A stretch of 64,000 nt of DNA from JAXGTD01 sp040775095 (GTDB lineage: Bacteria; Pseudomonadota; Gammaproteobacteria; Chromatiales; Chromatiaceae): assembly GCA_040775095.1 (NCBI GenBank), contig JAXGTD010000001.1, forward strand, positions 1 to 64,000. The letters run 5' to 3'. Below the pieces are notes generated by a model that saw only the letters and a program-made list of their open reading frames with translations, was not told the DNA's origin and made no database searches. Made by a program: the position numbers and the translations under genes. Below, one piece after another: positions 8,550 through 16,308 of this stretch (positions are counted from its first letter, which is position 1; each line of letters starts with the position of its first letter).

Positions 8550-9203
8550 ATGTTCCGTTTTCGCAAAAAGACCGAGATGCCGACCCTGCAGGAGGCGCTG
8601 CCAGGTCGGGACACACCGATGCCGGTCACCAACCGTCATTATGTGAGCGGCCACCCGATCCAACCGCCATTCCCGCCGGGACTGGAGCAGGCCCTGTTCG
8701 GCCTCGGCTGCTTCTGGGGCGCGGAGCAGGCGTTTTGGAAGTTGCCCGGCGTCTACAGTACCGCGGTTGGCTATGCCGGGGGCATGACCCCGAATCCGAC
8801 CTACGAGGAGGTCTGCTCGGGTCTGACCGGCCACAACGAGGTGGTCCTGGTCGTCTTCGATCCGTCCCTGATCGGCTACGAGGCGCTGCTCAAGTGCTTC
8901 TGGGAGTCGCATGATCCGACCCAGGGCATGCGCCAGGGCAACGATGTCGGCACCCAGTACCGCTCCGGTATCTATTGCTTCGGGGAACGGCAACTCGCGC
9001 ACGCCAACCAGGCACGGGCACGTTACCAGGCCGCGTTGGAGGCGGCCGGCCAGGGCGGCATCACGACCGAGATCCTCCCAACGCCGACCTTTTTCTATGC
9101 CGAGGACGACCACCAACAATATCTGGCCAAGAACCCCGGCGGCTACTGTGGCCATGGCGGGTGTCGCGTCGCCTACCCGATGGCCGACGCCGGGTCGGGG
9201 TGA
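8550..9203 (+). CDS. msrA: peptide methionine sulfoxide reductase MsrA
   Basis: MsrA reduces methionine-S-sulfoxide in proteins back to methionine. The catalytic GCFWG motif lies near residue 54, within FGLGCFWGAEQAFWKLPGV, followed by TAVGYAGG and the YEEVCSG and GHNEVV segments typical of the family. The C-terminal tail carries GGYCGHGGCRV, which provides the recycling cysteines seen in many MsrA proteins. At 217 residues it belongs to the longer form with an N-terminal extension of about 40 residues (E. coli MsrA is 212). It is divergent from the HAD gene. No signal peptide is visible, so it should be cytoplasmic. Confidence 0.97.
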   Translation: MFRFRKKTEMPTLQEALPGRDTPMPVTNRHYVSGHPIQPPFPPGLEQALFGLGCFWGAEQAFWKLPGVYSTAVGYAGGMTPNPTYEEVCSGLTGHNEVVLVVFDPSLIGYEALLKCFWESHDPTQGMRQGNDVGTQYRSGIYCFGERQLAHANQARARYQAALEAAGQGGITTEILPTPTFFYAEDDHQQYLAKNPGGYCGHGGCRVAYPMADAGSG

Positions 9204-9316
9204 GTCGGGCAGGGCGAGCGCCGGCGTCCTGCGATGGCCCGGGTGGCCGCTGGACGCGCAGGGCGGCGGCGGTCCGGGACCCGGTCGAGTCGGTCGAAAA
9301 AAGGGGGATCGGGGGG

Positions 9317-9439
9317 TTGACAAGAACGACAGTATTTAAGAAACTACTGATGTGCTGAAGATTCGCAGTTCTTCAGCACACTCCTCCATCCTCCTTTGGT
9401 GGTAATCTTGAAGCGCGGCGCCCGCCGCGCTTTTTTTTT
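9317..9439 (+). ncRNA. candidate small RNA with intrinsic terminator
   Basis: Between msrA and queA there is a TTGACA at 9317-9322 with only a weak -10 downstream. A perfect 11-bp hairpin follows (arms 9351-9361 and 9370-9380, 8-nt loop), then a single-stranded C/T-rich stretch with two TCCTCC-like motifs, and a textbook terminator (stem 9413-9419/9424-9430, nine T at 9431-9439). This layout matches a small regulatory RNA of roughly 90 nt whose CCUCC motifs could pair with Shine-Dalgarno sequences. The first hairpin could instead belong to the msrA 3' untranslated region. No family was recognised. Confidence 0.45.
9413..9439 (+). terminator. strong Rho-independent terminator
   Basis: A 7-bp stem of GCGCGGC with its complement and a 4-nt GCCC loop is followed by nine T. 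It ends the candidate small RNA and/or the msrA transcript, and protects the convergent queA gene. Confidence 0.9.
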
Positions 9440-9487
9440 GCTCGCGCGTCGGGATACCGCCCTCGGCGGCCGGTGCCCGGGGCGGAC

Positions 9488-10531
9488 TCAGAGCGCGGGC
9501 CTATCGCGTCGCGTCAGGAACATGGCGTCGCCGTAGCTGAAGAACCGGTAGCGCCGCGCCACCGCGTGGCGGTATGCCGCCATGATCTGCGCGTGGCCCG
9601 CGAATGCCGCGACCAGCATCAGCAGGGTCGACTCGGGCAAGTGGAAGTTGGTCAGCATTGCATCGACGACCTGAAAGCGAAAACCGGGTCGAATGAACAA
9701 CCGGCTGTCGCCGCGAAAGGGCTTCAGCTCTCCGTCCGCCGCCAGGGCCGCGGTCTCCAGGCTGCGCACGCTGGTGGTGCCGACCGCCACGACCCGCCCC
9801 CCGCGTGCGCGGGTCGCCTCAACGCGTTGACAGAGCCCCGCGCTGACGTCCAACCATTCGGCGTGCATCCGGTGTGCATCCAGGTCATCGACGCGCACCG
9901 GCTGGAAGGTGCCGGCGCCAACGTGCAACGTGACCTCTGCCGTCTCGATGCCCAGCTCCCGCAGTCGATGGATCATCGTCTGGTCGAAATGCAGCCCCGC
10001 GGTGGGCGCCGCGACGGCGCCTTCATGGCGCGCGTAGACCGTCTGGTAGCGCTCCAGATCCGCCTCGTCATCCGGGCGTTGGATGTATGGCGGCAGCGGC
10101 ATATGGCCTTGGCGTCGAAGCAACCCCGCGATGTCGGAATCCGGGCTGCGCAGGTGGAACAGATCCTCATCGCGACCCAGGACCTCCAGGCGCTCGTCAC
10201 CGTCGATCAGCAACCAGGTGCCGGATCTTGGGGATTTGCTCGCCCGAACCTGCGCCAGCACCTCGGCGGGGCCGAGTACGCGCTCGACCAGGATCTCGAC
10301 CCGACCCCCGCTGTCCTTGCGACCGAACAGGCGCGCCGGGATCACGCGCGTGTTGTTGAAGACGAGCAGGTCGCCGGGTGCCAGAAGCGTCGGCAGATCA
10401 GAGAAGTGCAGATCGCCGAGCGTCCCCCCGGGGCCGTCCAGGGCCAGTAACCGGCTCGCGCCGCGTTGCGGCAGCGGCCGCTGCGCGATCAGTTGCTGGG
10501 GCAGGTCGAAATGGAAATCGCATCGCCGCAT
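9488..10531 (-). CDS. queA: S-adenosylmethionine:tRNA ribosyltransferase-isomerase QueA
   Basis: QueA transfers and rearranges the ribose of S-adenosylmethionine onto preQ1-modified tRNA to make epoxyqueuosine. The 347-residue protein begins RRCDFHFDLPQQLIAQ-P, as family members do, with SRLLALD near residue 25, FNNTRVIPARLFG near residue 60, GAVAAPTAGLHFD in the middle and HVGAGTFQPVR later. The open frame extends 48 codons upstream, but the ATG at 10531 gives the normal length. It is separated from tgt by the HAD and msrA genes, whereas in many gammaproteobacteria queA directly precedes tgt. Confidence 0.97.
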   Translation of the reverse strand: MRRCDFHFDLPQQLIAQRPLPQRGASRLLALDGPGGTLGDLHFSDLPTLLAPGDLLVFNNTRVIPARLFGRKDSGGRVEILVERVLGPAEVLAQVRASKSPRSGTWLLIDGDERLEVLGRDEDLFHLRSPDSDIAGLLRRQGHMPLPPYIQRPDDEADLERYQTVYARHEGAVAAPTAGLHFDQTMIHRLRELGIETAEVTLHVGAGTFQPVRVDDLDAHRMHAEWLDVSAGLCQRVEATRARGGRVVAVGTTSVRSLETAALAADGELKPFRGDSRLFIRPGFRFQVVDAMLTNFHLPESTLLMLVAAFAGHAQIMAAYRHAVARRYRFFSYGDAMFLTRRDRPAL

Positions 10532-10684
10532 CGGGAGTGGGTCGGGTCTGGCTGCTGCACGGGAGGATTCGGCCCTACCGGGTTGTTGGAGCCGTGGGAG
10601 GAAAGCCGTTCGGGGGTGTCGGCAGATCAATCGCAAACCGAATGTTGCCGCGACGCCCAGTGCGGATATAATCACACATCCAGT

Positions 10685-10771
10685 GCCGGGGTGGCGAAAC
10701 TGGTAGACGCATCAGACTCAAAATCTGACGGGGGCAACCCCTTGCCGGTTCGAGTCCGGCTCCCGGTACCA
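10685..10771 (+). tRNA. tRNA-Leu (anticodon CAA)
   Basis: A class II tRNA of 87 nt with the typical TGGCGAAACTGGTAGACGC D-arm region, anticodon loop CTCAAAA (anticodon CAA), a long variable arm, a GGTTCGAGTCC T arm and encoded CCA at 10769-10771. It is divergent from queA. Confidence 0.97.
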
Positions 10772-10873
10772 TCATGCCGCATTCGAAGGAAGCCGAAATG
10801 GCGGTGACACTGGCGCTTGTCGAGTCGGGTGTGCGTTCGTCCAGCCTGCCGGGACAGCCGCAAGGAGGATCTG

Positions 10874-11287
10874 ATGAAGGCCAGCATCGTCGACGACCCG
10901 TCGATGGACACGTTCACGCGGTTTGTTCTCAAGCGGATCGACCCTGACATCATCGAGTCGCTGACCGAGGAGCAGTTCGCGGCGATCCACAAGGCGGTCA
11001 AGGCCGCGACACCGATTGGGAAGCATCCCGTGCATCTCCGGGGTGTGATCCCGCTCTACTTTGCCCGTTATTATTTCGTGCTCCTGATGGGGCGCGACCG
11101 GCGTCAGGCGGCGAGGCAGAAGGACGCGATTCACCGTAAGGAAGTGGACCTGGTCGGGACGATCCTGTTCTGGTTCTTCATGCTGGTTCCGTTGCTGGTG
11201 CTGCTGGCCTGGGGCCTCTATGAGCTGAAGGTGTTTCTCGGCATCGACATCGACCCGCAAACGCATGTGCAGGACCTCTGGCGCTGA
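10874..11287 (+). CDS. hypothetical protein with one or two membrane segments, 137 aa
   Basis: The start at 10874 is well supported by AAGGAGG 5 nt upstream. The N-terminal 80 residues are soluble and contain FTRFVLKRIDPDIIESLTEEQ, then HPVHLRGVIPLYFARYYFVLLMGRDRR. A strong hydrophobic helix spans about residues 95-118 (LVGTILFWFFMLVPLLVLLAWGLY). I recall similar small proteins in Chromatiales, where the N-terminal part has sometimes carried unreliable names in databases; I do not assign a function. Codon use matches neighbouring genes and composition is clearly protein-like. It stands between tRNA-Leu and the NTF2-like gene on the same strand. Confidence 0.75.
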   Translation: MKASIVDDPSMDTFTRFVLKRIDPDIIESLTEEQFAAIHKAVKAATPIGKHPVHLRGVIPLYFARYYFVLLMGRDRRQAARQKDAIHRKEVDLVGTILFWFFMLVPLLVLLAWGLYELKVFLGIDIDPQTHVQDLWR

Positions 11288-11377
11288 CAGGGGTCGGGCG
11301 GTGCAGATGGCCATGGGCAGATCGCGTATTTCCGAGCACCCGCATACCGCTGCCAGAAGAGATGGGATCGGACTGAC

Positions 11378-11803
11378 ATGACGACCTTTAACACCCCGGA
11401 TCAGACCGAGGCGGCGTTCTACGCGGCCTTCGAGGCCACCGATCTGGCCCGGATGCTTGCGGTCTGGGGCACGGGGGGCGATGTAGTCTGCATCCACCCG
11501 GGTGGTGATCTGCTGCAGGGGTTGGAACCCGTTGCCGAGAGCTGGCGCGCGATCTTTGCCGGCGCCCGTCCCCCCGCGATCGAGCACCGCTCCATCCGAC
11601 AGACGGCGGCCGGCGACCTGGCGATTCACCTGGTGGAGGAGCGTATCGGGCCTCGCGGTGCCGGGGCGCCGACGAATCGGATTCTTGCAACAAACGTGTA
11701 CCGGCGCGGGACGGATGGCTGGCGTCTCGTGCTGCATCATGCCTCTTTGCCCCTGGTGGCTGGCCACGCGGTTGCCGAAGCGGCGCCGGAGCGGGTGCAT
11801 TGA
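11378..11803 (+). CDS. NTF2-like/SnoaL-fold protein (DUF4440-like)
   Basis: This 141-residue protein fits the NTF2-like cone fold: an N-terminal helix (TEAAFYAAFEATDLARMLAVWG), the HPGGDLLQG strand-turn, and a C-terminal segment GTDGWRLVLHHASLP that is a hallmark of the YybH/SnoaL-like group. Members include ketosteroid isomerases, scaffold proteins and many of unknown role, and I cannot say whether this one is an enzyme. The ATG at 11378 gives the full domain. It lies 58 bp upstream of the membrane methyltransferase gene on the same strand and may share a transcript. Confidence 0.8.
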   Translation: MTTFNTPDQTEAAFYAAFEATDLARMLAVWGTGGDVVCIHPGGDLLQGLEPVAESWRAIFAGARPPAIEHRSIRQTAAGDLAIHLVEERIGPRGAGAPTNRILATNVYRRGTDGWRLVLHHASLPLVAGHAVAEAAPERVH

Positions 11804-11861
11804 TAACGCCTCATTGCCGCGCATCGAGTCCATGGCGCGGCGCGTGGCGGCTGGCTGACGA

Positions 11862-12359
11862 ATGAGCCCGGGGCGACTCCATCGCAGACTTGTCGGTCGC
11901 GGCGAGCATCTGGTCGCGATCCAGTTTGCGCTGATGATTGGCTTTGCGCTGCTGCCCGTCTGGCATCCAGGGCTGTCGCCGACGTCGATGGCGGACCTCG
12001 GCCCGGTGCGCGCCATCGCCGCGGCCGTGCTGTCGATGGTCGCGCTCGCCTTCGGCGGGCTGGGTTCCCATCAGATCCGCAAGTACCTGACCCCTCTGCC
12101 GTATCCGGTGGACCACAGTGAGCTGGTCAGGCACGGCGTGTACTCCGTCGTCCGTCATCCGCTCTATTGCAGCCTGTTGTGTGCCGGACTTGCCTATGCC
12201 CTCTATTATCTGAGCCTCTCGCACCTGATCATGTTGGCGATTGGGTTCCTGTTCTTCGACTACAAGGCCAGTCGGGAGGAGCGCTGGCTCACGCAGCGCC
12301 ACCCGGAATACGCGGAGTACGCCCGGCAGGTGCGGAAATTCATCCCCTGGGTGTACTGA
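11862..12359 (+). CDS. isoprenylcysteine/phospholipid methyltransferase-like membrane protein
   Basis: A 165-residue membrane protein with about four hydrophobic segments. The C-terminal half carries the ICMT/PEMT family signature: HGVYSVVRHPLYCSLLCAG near residue 88, then EERWLTQRHPEYAEYARQVRKFIPWVY at the end, where the RHP and the acidic ER/EE region bind S-adenosylmethionine in relatives. The exact acceptor cannot be deduced, because bacterial members methylate varied lipids or remain uncharacterised. It follows the NTF2-like gene by 58 bp on the same strand. Confidence 0.85.
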   Translation: MSPGRLHRRLVGRGEHLVAIQFALMIGFALLPVWHPGLSPTSMADLGPVRAIAAAVLSMVALAFGGLGSHQIRKYLTPLPYPVDHSELVRHGVYSVVRHPLYCSLLCAGLAYALYYLSLSHLIMLAIGFLFFDYKASREERWLTQRHPEYAEYARQVRKFIPWVY

Positions 12360-12439
12360 CCCCGACCGGTGCCCCATCCGGGCCGGGGATGGCCCGGCGC
12401 TTCAGACGCCCAGTTGACTGAGCGTGGCGCAAGCCGGGA

Positions 12440-12500
12440 TCCGCGTTTTCGGCTCGCGAGCCGATCCGATGCCAGGAGGGCTGCTCATCGGCATCCGCCC
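12440..12500 (+). repeat. dispersed repeat family 2, partial copy
   Basis: This short stretch shares a nearly exact block (CGTTTTCGGCTCGCGAGC, then a GATGCCAGGA-type box) with the fuller copy at 52385-52530. It lies between the methyltransferase and cupin genes and has no coding role. Confidence 0.6.
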
Positions 12501-12507
12501 CTGTCGC

Positions 12508-12834
12508 TCAGGCATCCGGGTCAATGTGCACGGCAAGCCAGACGCATTGGGGCGCGGCGCTGGTGGCGGTTACCCGATGGGGTGTGTGGGCTGGAATGAA
12601 CAGGTGATTGCCGGCGCACAGGGCGATGGATTGACCAGCGAGCTCAAGCGTCGCCGAGCCCTCCAGCAACAGCACCCATTCGTCCTGTGGCTGGTCATAG
12701 GTCGTCGGATCCGGCGCGGCACTGCTCACGATCCGCTCGATGCGGACGTTGCGGCACTGGAGCAGTTGCTCGAAGACCTCGCCGGTATGGGGTCGCGGCA
12801 GATCGGCGAAGATGTGTTGGGGTGTCACGGTCAT
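12508..12834 (-). CDS. single-domain cupin protein, 108 aa
   Basis: A small cupin (beta-barrel) protein. The first cupin motif region reads DEWVLLLEGSATLEL, and the second reads GNHLFIPAHTPHRV, with the His residues placed as in metal-binding cupins. The lone-domain form and lack of partner genes give no substrate. The ATG at 12834 starts just before TVTPQHIFADLPRP, typical for this subgroup; the frame is open upstream to 12972 but crosses the rpsT terminator, which argues for the shorter form. No strong ribosome site is visible. Confidence 0.85.
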   Translation of the reverse strand: MTVTPQHIFADLPRPHTGEVFEQLLQCRNVRIERIVSSAAPDPTTYDQPQDEWVLLLEGSATLELAGQSIALCAGNHLFIPAHTPHRVTATSAAPQCVWLAVHIDPDA

Positions 12835-12895
12835 GGGCGTGCGGGCTGTCGCGCTCGGATTGAGGCTGGTCTCGCTGGAGGGCAGGGACCGGGAC

Positions 12896-12924
12896 AAAAA
12901 AAAACCGGCACGCGGCCGGTTTTC
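12896..12924 (-). terminator. Rho-independent terminator after rpsT
   Basis: On the minus strand the stem ACCGGC/GCCGGT (12904-12909 with 12915-12920) and a 5-nt loop are followed by nine T. A shorter T-run on the other strand may make it weakly bidirectional. It lies 60 bp past the rpsT stop. Confidence 0.88.
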
Positions 12925-12981
12925 GTGACGCCGCGGACCCGCCTGGCGAAGGGACCCGGCGGTACCGCGCAAGGGTGAGCG

Positions 12982-13245
12982 TCAGGCCATCGCCTTGATA
13001 TGTCCGTTCATCCGGCTCTTGTGCCGCGCGGCCTTGTTTGCGTGGATCAGTCCCTTGCCGGCCGCGCGGTCGATAACGGGAACGGCGCTGTTGTAGGCGT
13101 CCGTCGCGGCGACCTTGTCGCCGGCATCGATTGCCTTCAGAACCTTCTTCATTGCCGTACGCAGGGTGCTCTTCTGCGCCGAATTGCGCTGGCGATGCGC
13201 CTCGGCTTGGCGGGCACGCTTGCGGGCTTGGGCTGAATTGGCCAA
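12982..13245 (-). CDS. rpsT: 30S ribosomal protein S20
   Basis: S20 binds 16S rRNA early in small-subunit assembly. The 87-residue protein starts ANSAQARKRARQAEAHRQRN and ends RHKSRMNGHIKAMA, both typical, and is highly basic and helical. The start codon is TTG at 13245, preceded by CAGGAG with 7-8 nt spacing; no in-frame ATG gives the correct N terminus. E. coli rpsT also begins with UUG, where the weak codon is part of autoregulation. It is divergent from murJ with about 1.2 kb between them, and is followed by a strong terminator. Confidence 0.98.
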   Translation of the reverse strand: MANSAQARKRARQAEAHRQRNSAQKSTLRTAMKKVLKAIDAGDKVAATDAYNSAVPVIDRAAGKGLIHANKAARHKSRMNGHIKAMA

Positions 13246-13356
13246 GGGTGGTCTCCTGAAAAGCTGGTATGAAGCTGTAGCGCTTAGAATTCTGGTCGCG
13301 GCCGCGCGGAGCAAGCTGCGAAAGACCGGTAATTCTCGTAGCCAATGCAGGCATTG

Positions 13357-13572
13357 TCAAGCCGCGGCTTCTCCAATTCCTCGGCCCGGTTGGGCACAGC
13401 GGCCGAGGCGGTTGGATTGTGCAAGCCGTTGCATCCGAGCAATCGCCAGCGTCGCGGTTACTCCGGGCTGTTCCTGGATCGCCAGTTCTTGGCGCTTGAG
13501 CGCGGCCATCGCGAGCTCGATCACCTCGCCGAGGTGATCACCACCGTCCGTCGACGGATCGCGCAAGACCAT
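13357..13572 (-). CDS. possible small hypothetical protein, 71 aa
   Basis: The ATG at 13572 has GAGGAG 9 nt upstream, and the product has a protein-like composition with an amphipathic helix (GEVIELAMAALKRQELAIQ) and an Ala/Arg-rich tail. No domain is recognised. The region around it contains decayed sequence and repeats, so it could also be a remnant. Confidence 0.4.
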   Translation of the reverse strand: MVLRDPSTDGGDHLGEVIELAMAALKRQELAIQEQPGVTATLAIARMQRLAQSNRLGRCAQPGRGIGEAAA

Positions 13573-13705
13573 GACCATCTGCTCCTCGGTTGCCCTGCAC
13601 ACGGCCGAGCTTGAGGGGATACGTCAGGGAAGGGGCCTCTCTTGATGACCACCGCGCGGCTCGGAATGCCCCCTTTTGAACAGGGGGTTGGAAGGGGAGT
13701 GAGAC

Positions 13706-14062
13706 ACGAGACCCTATCAGAGCCGCCTGAAGCCATTTTCGCGTGAGCCTCGCTCCAACTTGTCCGATGTCGAGCAGGCACTCTGCCAGCGCCTGCGACG
13801 CAAGCGGCTTCATGGCGTGCAACTCGATCGGCAGAACCCGCTGTTGCGCTGCATCGTCGATTTCTGCTGCCCGGCGGCCGCCCTGGGGATCGAAGGGGAT
13901 GGCAGCCAGCCTCGGGAGCCGGAGGCCGAACGGGCCGATGAGATGTGTGATCAGGCGCTCGGGGGCTTGGATCTGCGCGTGCTGCGGTTCGATGACCGAC
14001 AGGTGCTGACGCAGATGGAAGGGGTGTTGGCGGTGATCGAGGCGGTGGTAGTGGAAGAAATC
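13706..14062 (+). pseudogene. degenerate DUF559 (Vsr-like fold) endonuclease gene
   Basis: The translated frame RPYQSRLKPFSREPRSNLSDVEQALCQRLRRKRLHG, IVDFCCPAAALGIEGDGSQ and LRVLRFDDRQVLTQMEGVLAVIE follows the DUF559 domain from end to end. Members normally start with MRPY or similar; here that position is ACG at 13706, so the start codon appears lost. The catalytic box, usually close to (D/E)xDGGQH, reads GDGSQP, losing the His. Downstream the frame runs into repeat sequence with no family C terminus. These changes together suggest an inactive remnant. Flanking C-rich palindromes are common around such genes. Confidence 0.65.
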
Positions 14063-14071
14063 CCCCCAACC

Positions 14072-14243
14072 CCTGCGGTATCCCCTAATAATCGGTCCGA
14101 AAGACAGTGGGTTACAGCCTTTCTCATGGACAGGCCTGCCGCTCCCATCCACGACGCTGCCGTTCTCCGCCGGCTTTGCAGAAGCGCTTTGGCGACCGAC
14201 ACACCGCCCCGAGGCGGCTGTGAGTTTGTGGGGATACCGCAGC
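14072..14243 (+). repeat. dispersed repeat family 1, copy A
   Basis: This block aligns along its length with 48878-49110: shared stretches include GGGTTACAGCCTTTCTCAT, CAGGCCTGCCG-like, and CCGACACACCGCCCC followed by TTTGTGGGG. Copy B carries an internal REP-like insert that this copy lacks. It lies directly after the DUF559 remnant and is non-coding. Confidence 0.75.
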
Positions 14244-14458
14244 CCCAACCCCCCTTTGTGAAAGGGGGGAGAGGCTCTTTGGGCACCCCCGAGCGGTTGA
14301 TGCGTATCCCGTCCCCTTTGTGAAGGGAGGAGGAATCTCTCGCGGGTACCGTCGAGACGGGAATTGTGCGGCGGTGCGGCGCGGGTTCGCCGTGCTCGCG
14401 CGGGTTGGCGCCGAAGCGGGATTCCGGGATAATCGCGCCCTTTCCTGGACACCTCCAC

Positions 14459-16021
14459 ATGGCGACGCTCGCGGCCTCCATCGCCAGGGTCGGCGGCAAC
14501 ACCCTGCTCTCACGCATCCTCGGCTTCGTCCGCGACCTGGTGGTTGCGCGCGTATTCGGTGCCGATGGGGCCACCGACGCCTTCTTCGTCGCATTCAAGA
14601 TCCCAAACTTCATGCGCCGTCTGTTCGCCGAGGGGGCATTCTCGGTGGCCTTCGTGCCGGTATTGAACGAATACCGGGTTCAGCGGGGCCGGCCGGCACT
14701 GAAGGGTTTCCTCGACGACATGGCCGGCACCCTGGGGGCGGTCCTGTTGCTGGTGACGGTTTTGGGGGTGCTGGCGGCGCCGGTGCTGGTGCTGTTGTTT
14801 GCGCCCGGCTTCGCGGCGGATCCGGGCCAACGGCTGCTGGCCGGGGACATGCTGCGGCTGACCTTTCCCTACCTGTTCTTCATCTCGCTGACGGCGCTGG
14901 CCGGCGGGGTGCTCAACACCTACGAGCGCTTTGGCGTCCCCGCGTTTACGCCCGTGCTGCTGAACCTCGTGCTCATCGGCTGTGCCCTGTATCTCGCCCC
15001 ATTGATGGATCGCCCCATCGTGGCGTTGGCCTGGGGGGTGCTCATCGCGGGGGTGGCTCAGCTCCTGTTCCAGTTGCCGTTCCTGGCCGCCCTGAGGCTG
15101 TTACCGCGACCGCGTTTCAACCCGCGCGATCCGGGGGTACGGCGTGTGCTGGTGCTGATGCTCCCGGCGATGTTCGGCGTCTCGGTCGCGCAGATCAGCT
15201 TGTTGCTCGACACCCTGCTGGCATCGTTGCTTACATCGGGCAGCATCTCATGGCTGTACTACTCCGACCGGCTGATGGAATTTCCACTCGGCGTGCTCGG
15301 GGCCGCGCTCGGGACGGTGATCCTGCCGCGGCTCTCGCGACGGCACGCCGCGCGGTCCGAGGAGGAGTTCTCCCAGACCCTGGACTGGGCGCTGCGCTGG
15401 GTGTTGCTGTTGGGGCTGCCGGCCGCGGTCGGACTGTTTGCGCTGGCCGGACCGATGATGGCGACCCTGTTTCATTCCGGGCAGTTCAATGGCCACGACG
15501 TGTTGATGGCGGAGCGCAGTCTGATGGCCTATGCGCTCGGGCTGGTCGGTTTCGTCGCGATCAAGGTGCTGGCGCCGGGGTTCTATGGCCGCCAGAATAT
15601 GAGGACGCCGGTGCGGATCGCGGTGATGGCCACGGGGGTCAATCTCGTGCTGAGTCTGATTCTGATGTTTCCGCTGGGGCACGCGGGCCTGGCGTTGGCG
15701 ACCGTTGTCGCCGCCCTGCTCAACGCTGGCCTGTTGCTGCGCGCACTGCTGCATCAGCGGGTCTTCCAGCCAGCGCCGGGTTGGCGGCGGTTGATCGGTG
15801 GCGGTGTGCTCGCGAGTCTGTGCATGGGCGCCGCGCTCTGGTTCGGCGGCGGCCGGACGACCGATTGGGTCGGACTCCCGAGTGGCGAGCGTGTCGTCTG
15901 GCTCGTCGCCCTGATTGGCGCCGGCGCCGGCCTCTACGCGATCGCTCTACTGGCCTTCGGCATCCGCCCGCGCGACCTCGCCTCACCGACTGCTACCCGA
16001 TCCTTGGGAGACCCGGAATGA
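14459..16021 (+). CDS. murJ: lipid II flippase MurJ (MviN)
   Basis: MurJ moves lipid II across the inner membrane for peptidoglycan synthesis. The 520-residue protein has about 14 hydrophobic segments and starts with the family hallmark VGGNTLLSRILGFVRDLVVARVFGA, followed by DAFFVAFKIPNFMRRLFAEGAFSVAFVPV, whose Arg residues line the central cavity in known structures. The ATG at 14459 fits the family start; an in-frame start at 14366 would add 31 unrelated residues. The typical rpsT-murJ-ribF neighbourhood supports the call; ribF follows on the same strand after 287 bp. Confidence 0.98.
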   Translation: MATLAASIARVGGNTLLSRILGFVRDLVVARVFGADGATDAFFVAFKIPNFMRRLFAEGAFSVAFVPVLNEYRVQRGRPALKGFLDDMAGTLGAVLLLVTVLGVLAAPVLVLLFAPGFAADPGQRLLAGDMLRLTFPYLFFISLTALAGGVLNTYERFGVPAFTPVLLNLVLIGCALYLAPLMDRPIVALAWGVLIAGVAQLLFQLPFLAALRLLPRPRFNPRDPGVRRVLVLMLPAMFGVSVAQISLLLDTLLASLLTSGSISWLYYSDRLMEFPLGVLGAALGTVILPRLSRRHAARSEEEFSQTLDWALRWVLLLGLPAAVGLFALAGPMMATLFHSGQFNGHDVLMAERSLMAYALGLVGFVAIKVLAPGFYGRQNMRTPVRIAVMATGVNLVLSLILMFPLGHAGLALATVVAALLNAGLLLRALLHQRVFQPAPGWRRLIGGGVLASLCMGAALWFGGGRTTDWVGLPSGERVVWLVALIGAGAGLYAIALLAFGIRPRDLASPTATRSLGDPE

Positions 16022-16308
16022 ATCCGGGAGACGCTGGCGTAGAGCATCTGTCGTCCGGGTCAGGGGGCTCCGGTTTCTTCAGGGTGGCTCGGCGAATTCA
16101 GAGGTACCCGCGCGGTGTCGGATGGGGTAGTGCGCGACGCGCGCGCTGAGCAGATCCCCGCGGGTCGTTGCATCAGCGTCTCCCCGGACGCGAGTGCGTT
16201 GATCGGCCTTGACCGCGAACGCGGTCGCTCCCTAGCCGGTCGCGACGCTTTTCAGCATAATCCAGCACTCCATACCGGCGGCGCGGCGAGACAGGGGCGA
16301 CATTTTCG

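Larger units (their letters stand above)
13573..14458. other. gap upstream of murJ: decayed gene plus repeats
   Basis: This stretch holds the degenerate DUF559 gene, short palindromes of the type CCCCTTT-n-AAGGGGG at about 13669-13687, 14248-14269 and 14312-14328, and one copy of dispersed repeat family 1. A GATAAT at about 14427-14432 could be the -10 of a murJ promoter, but no clear -35 was found. Confidence 0.6.

Noticed and set aside
8370..9323. A 317-codon minus-strand frame across msrA
   Set aside because: It is opposite a well-defined msrA gene and has no family similarity.
16022..16308. Possible FMN riboswitch before ribF
   Set aside because: I could not find the conserved RFN element sequences in this gap.
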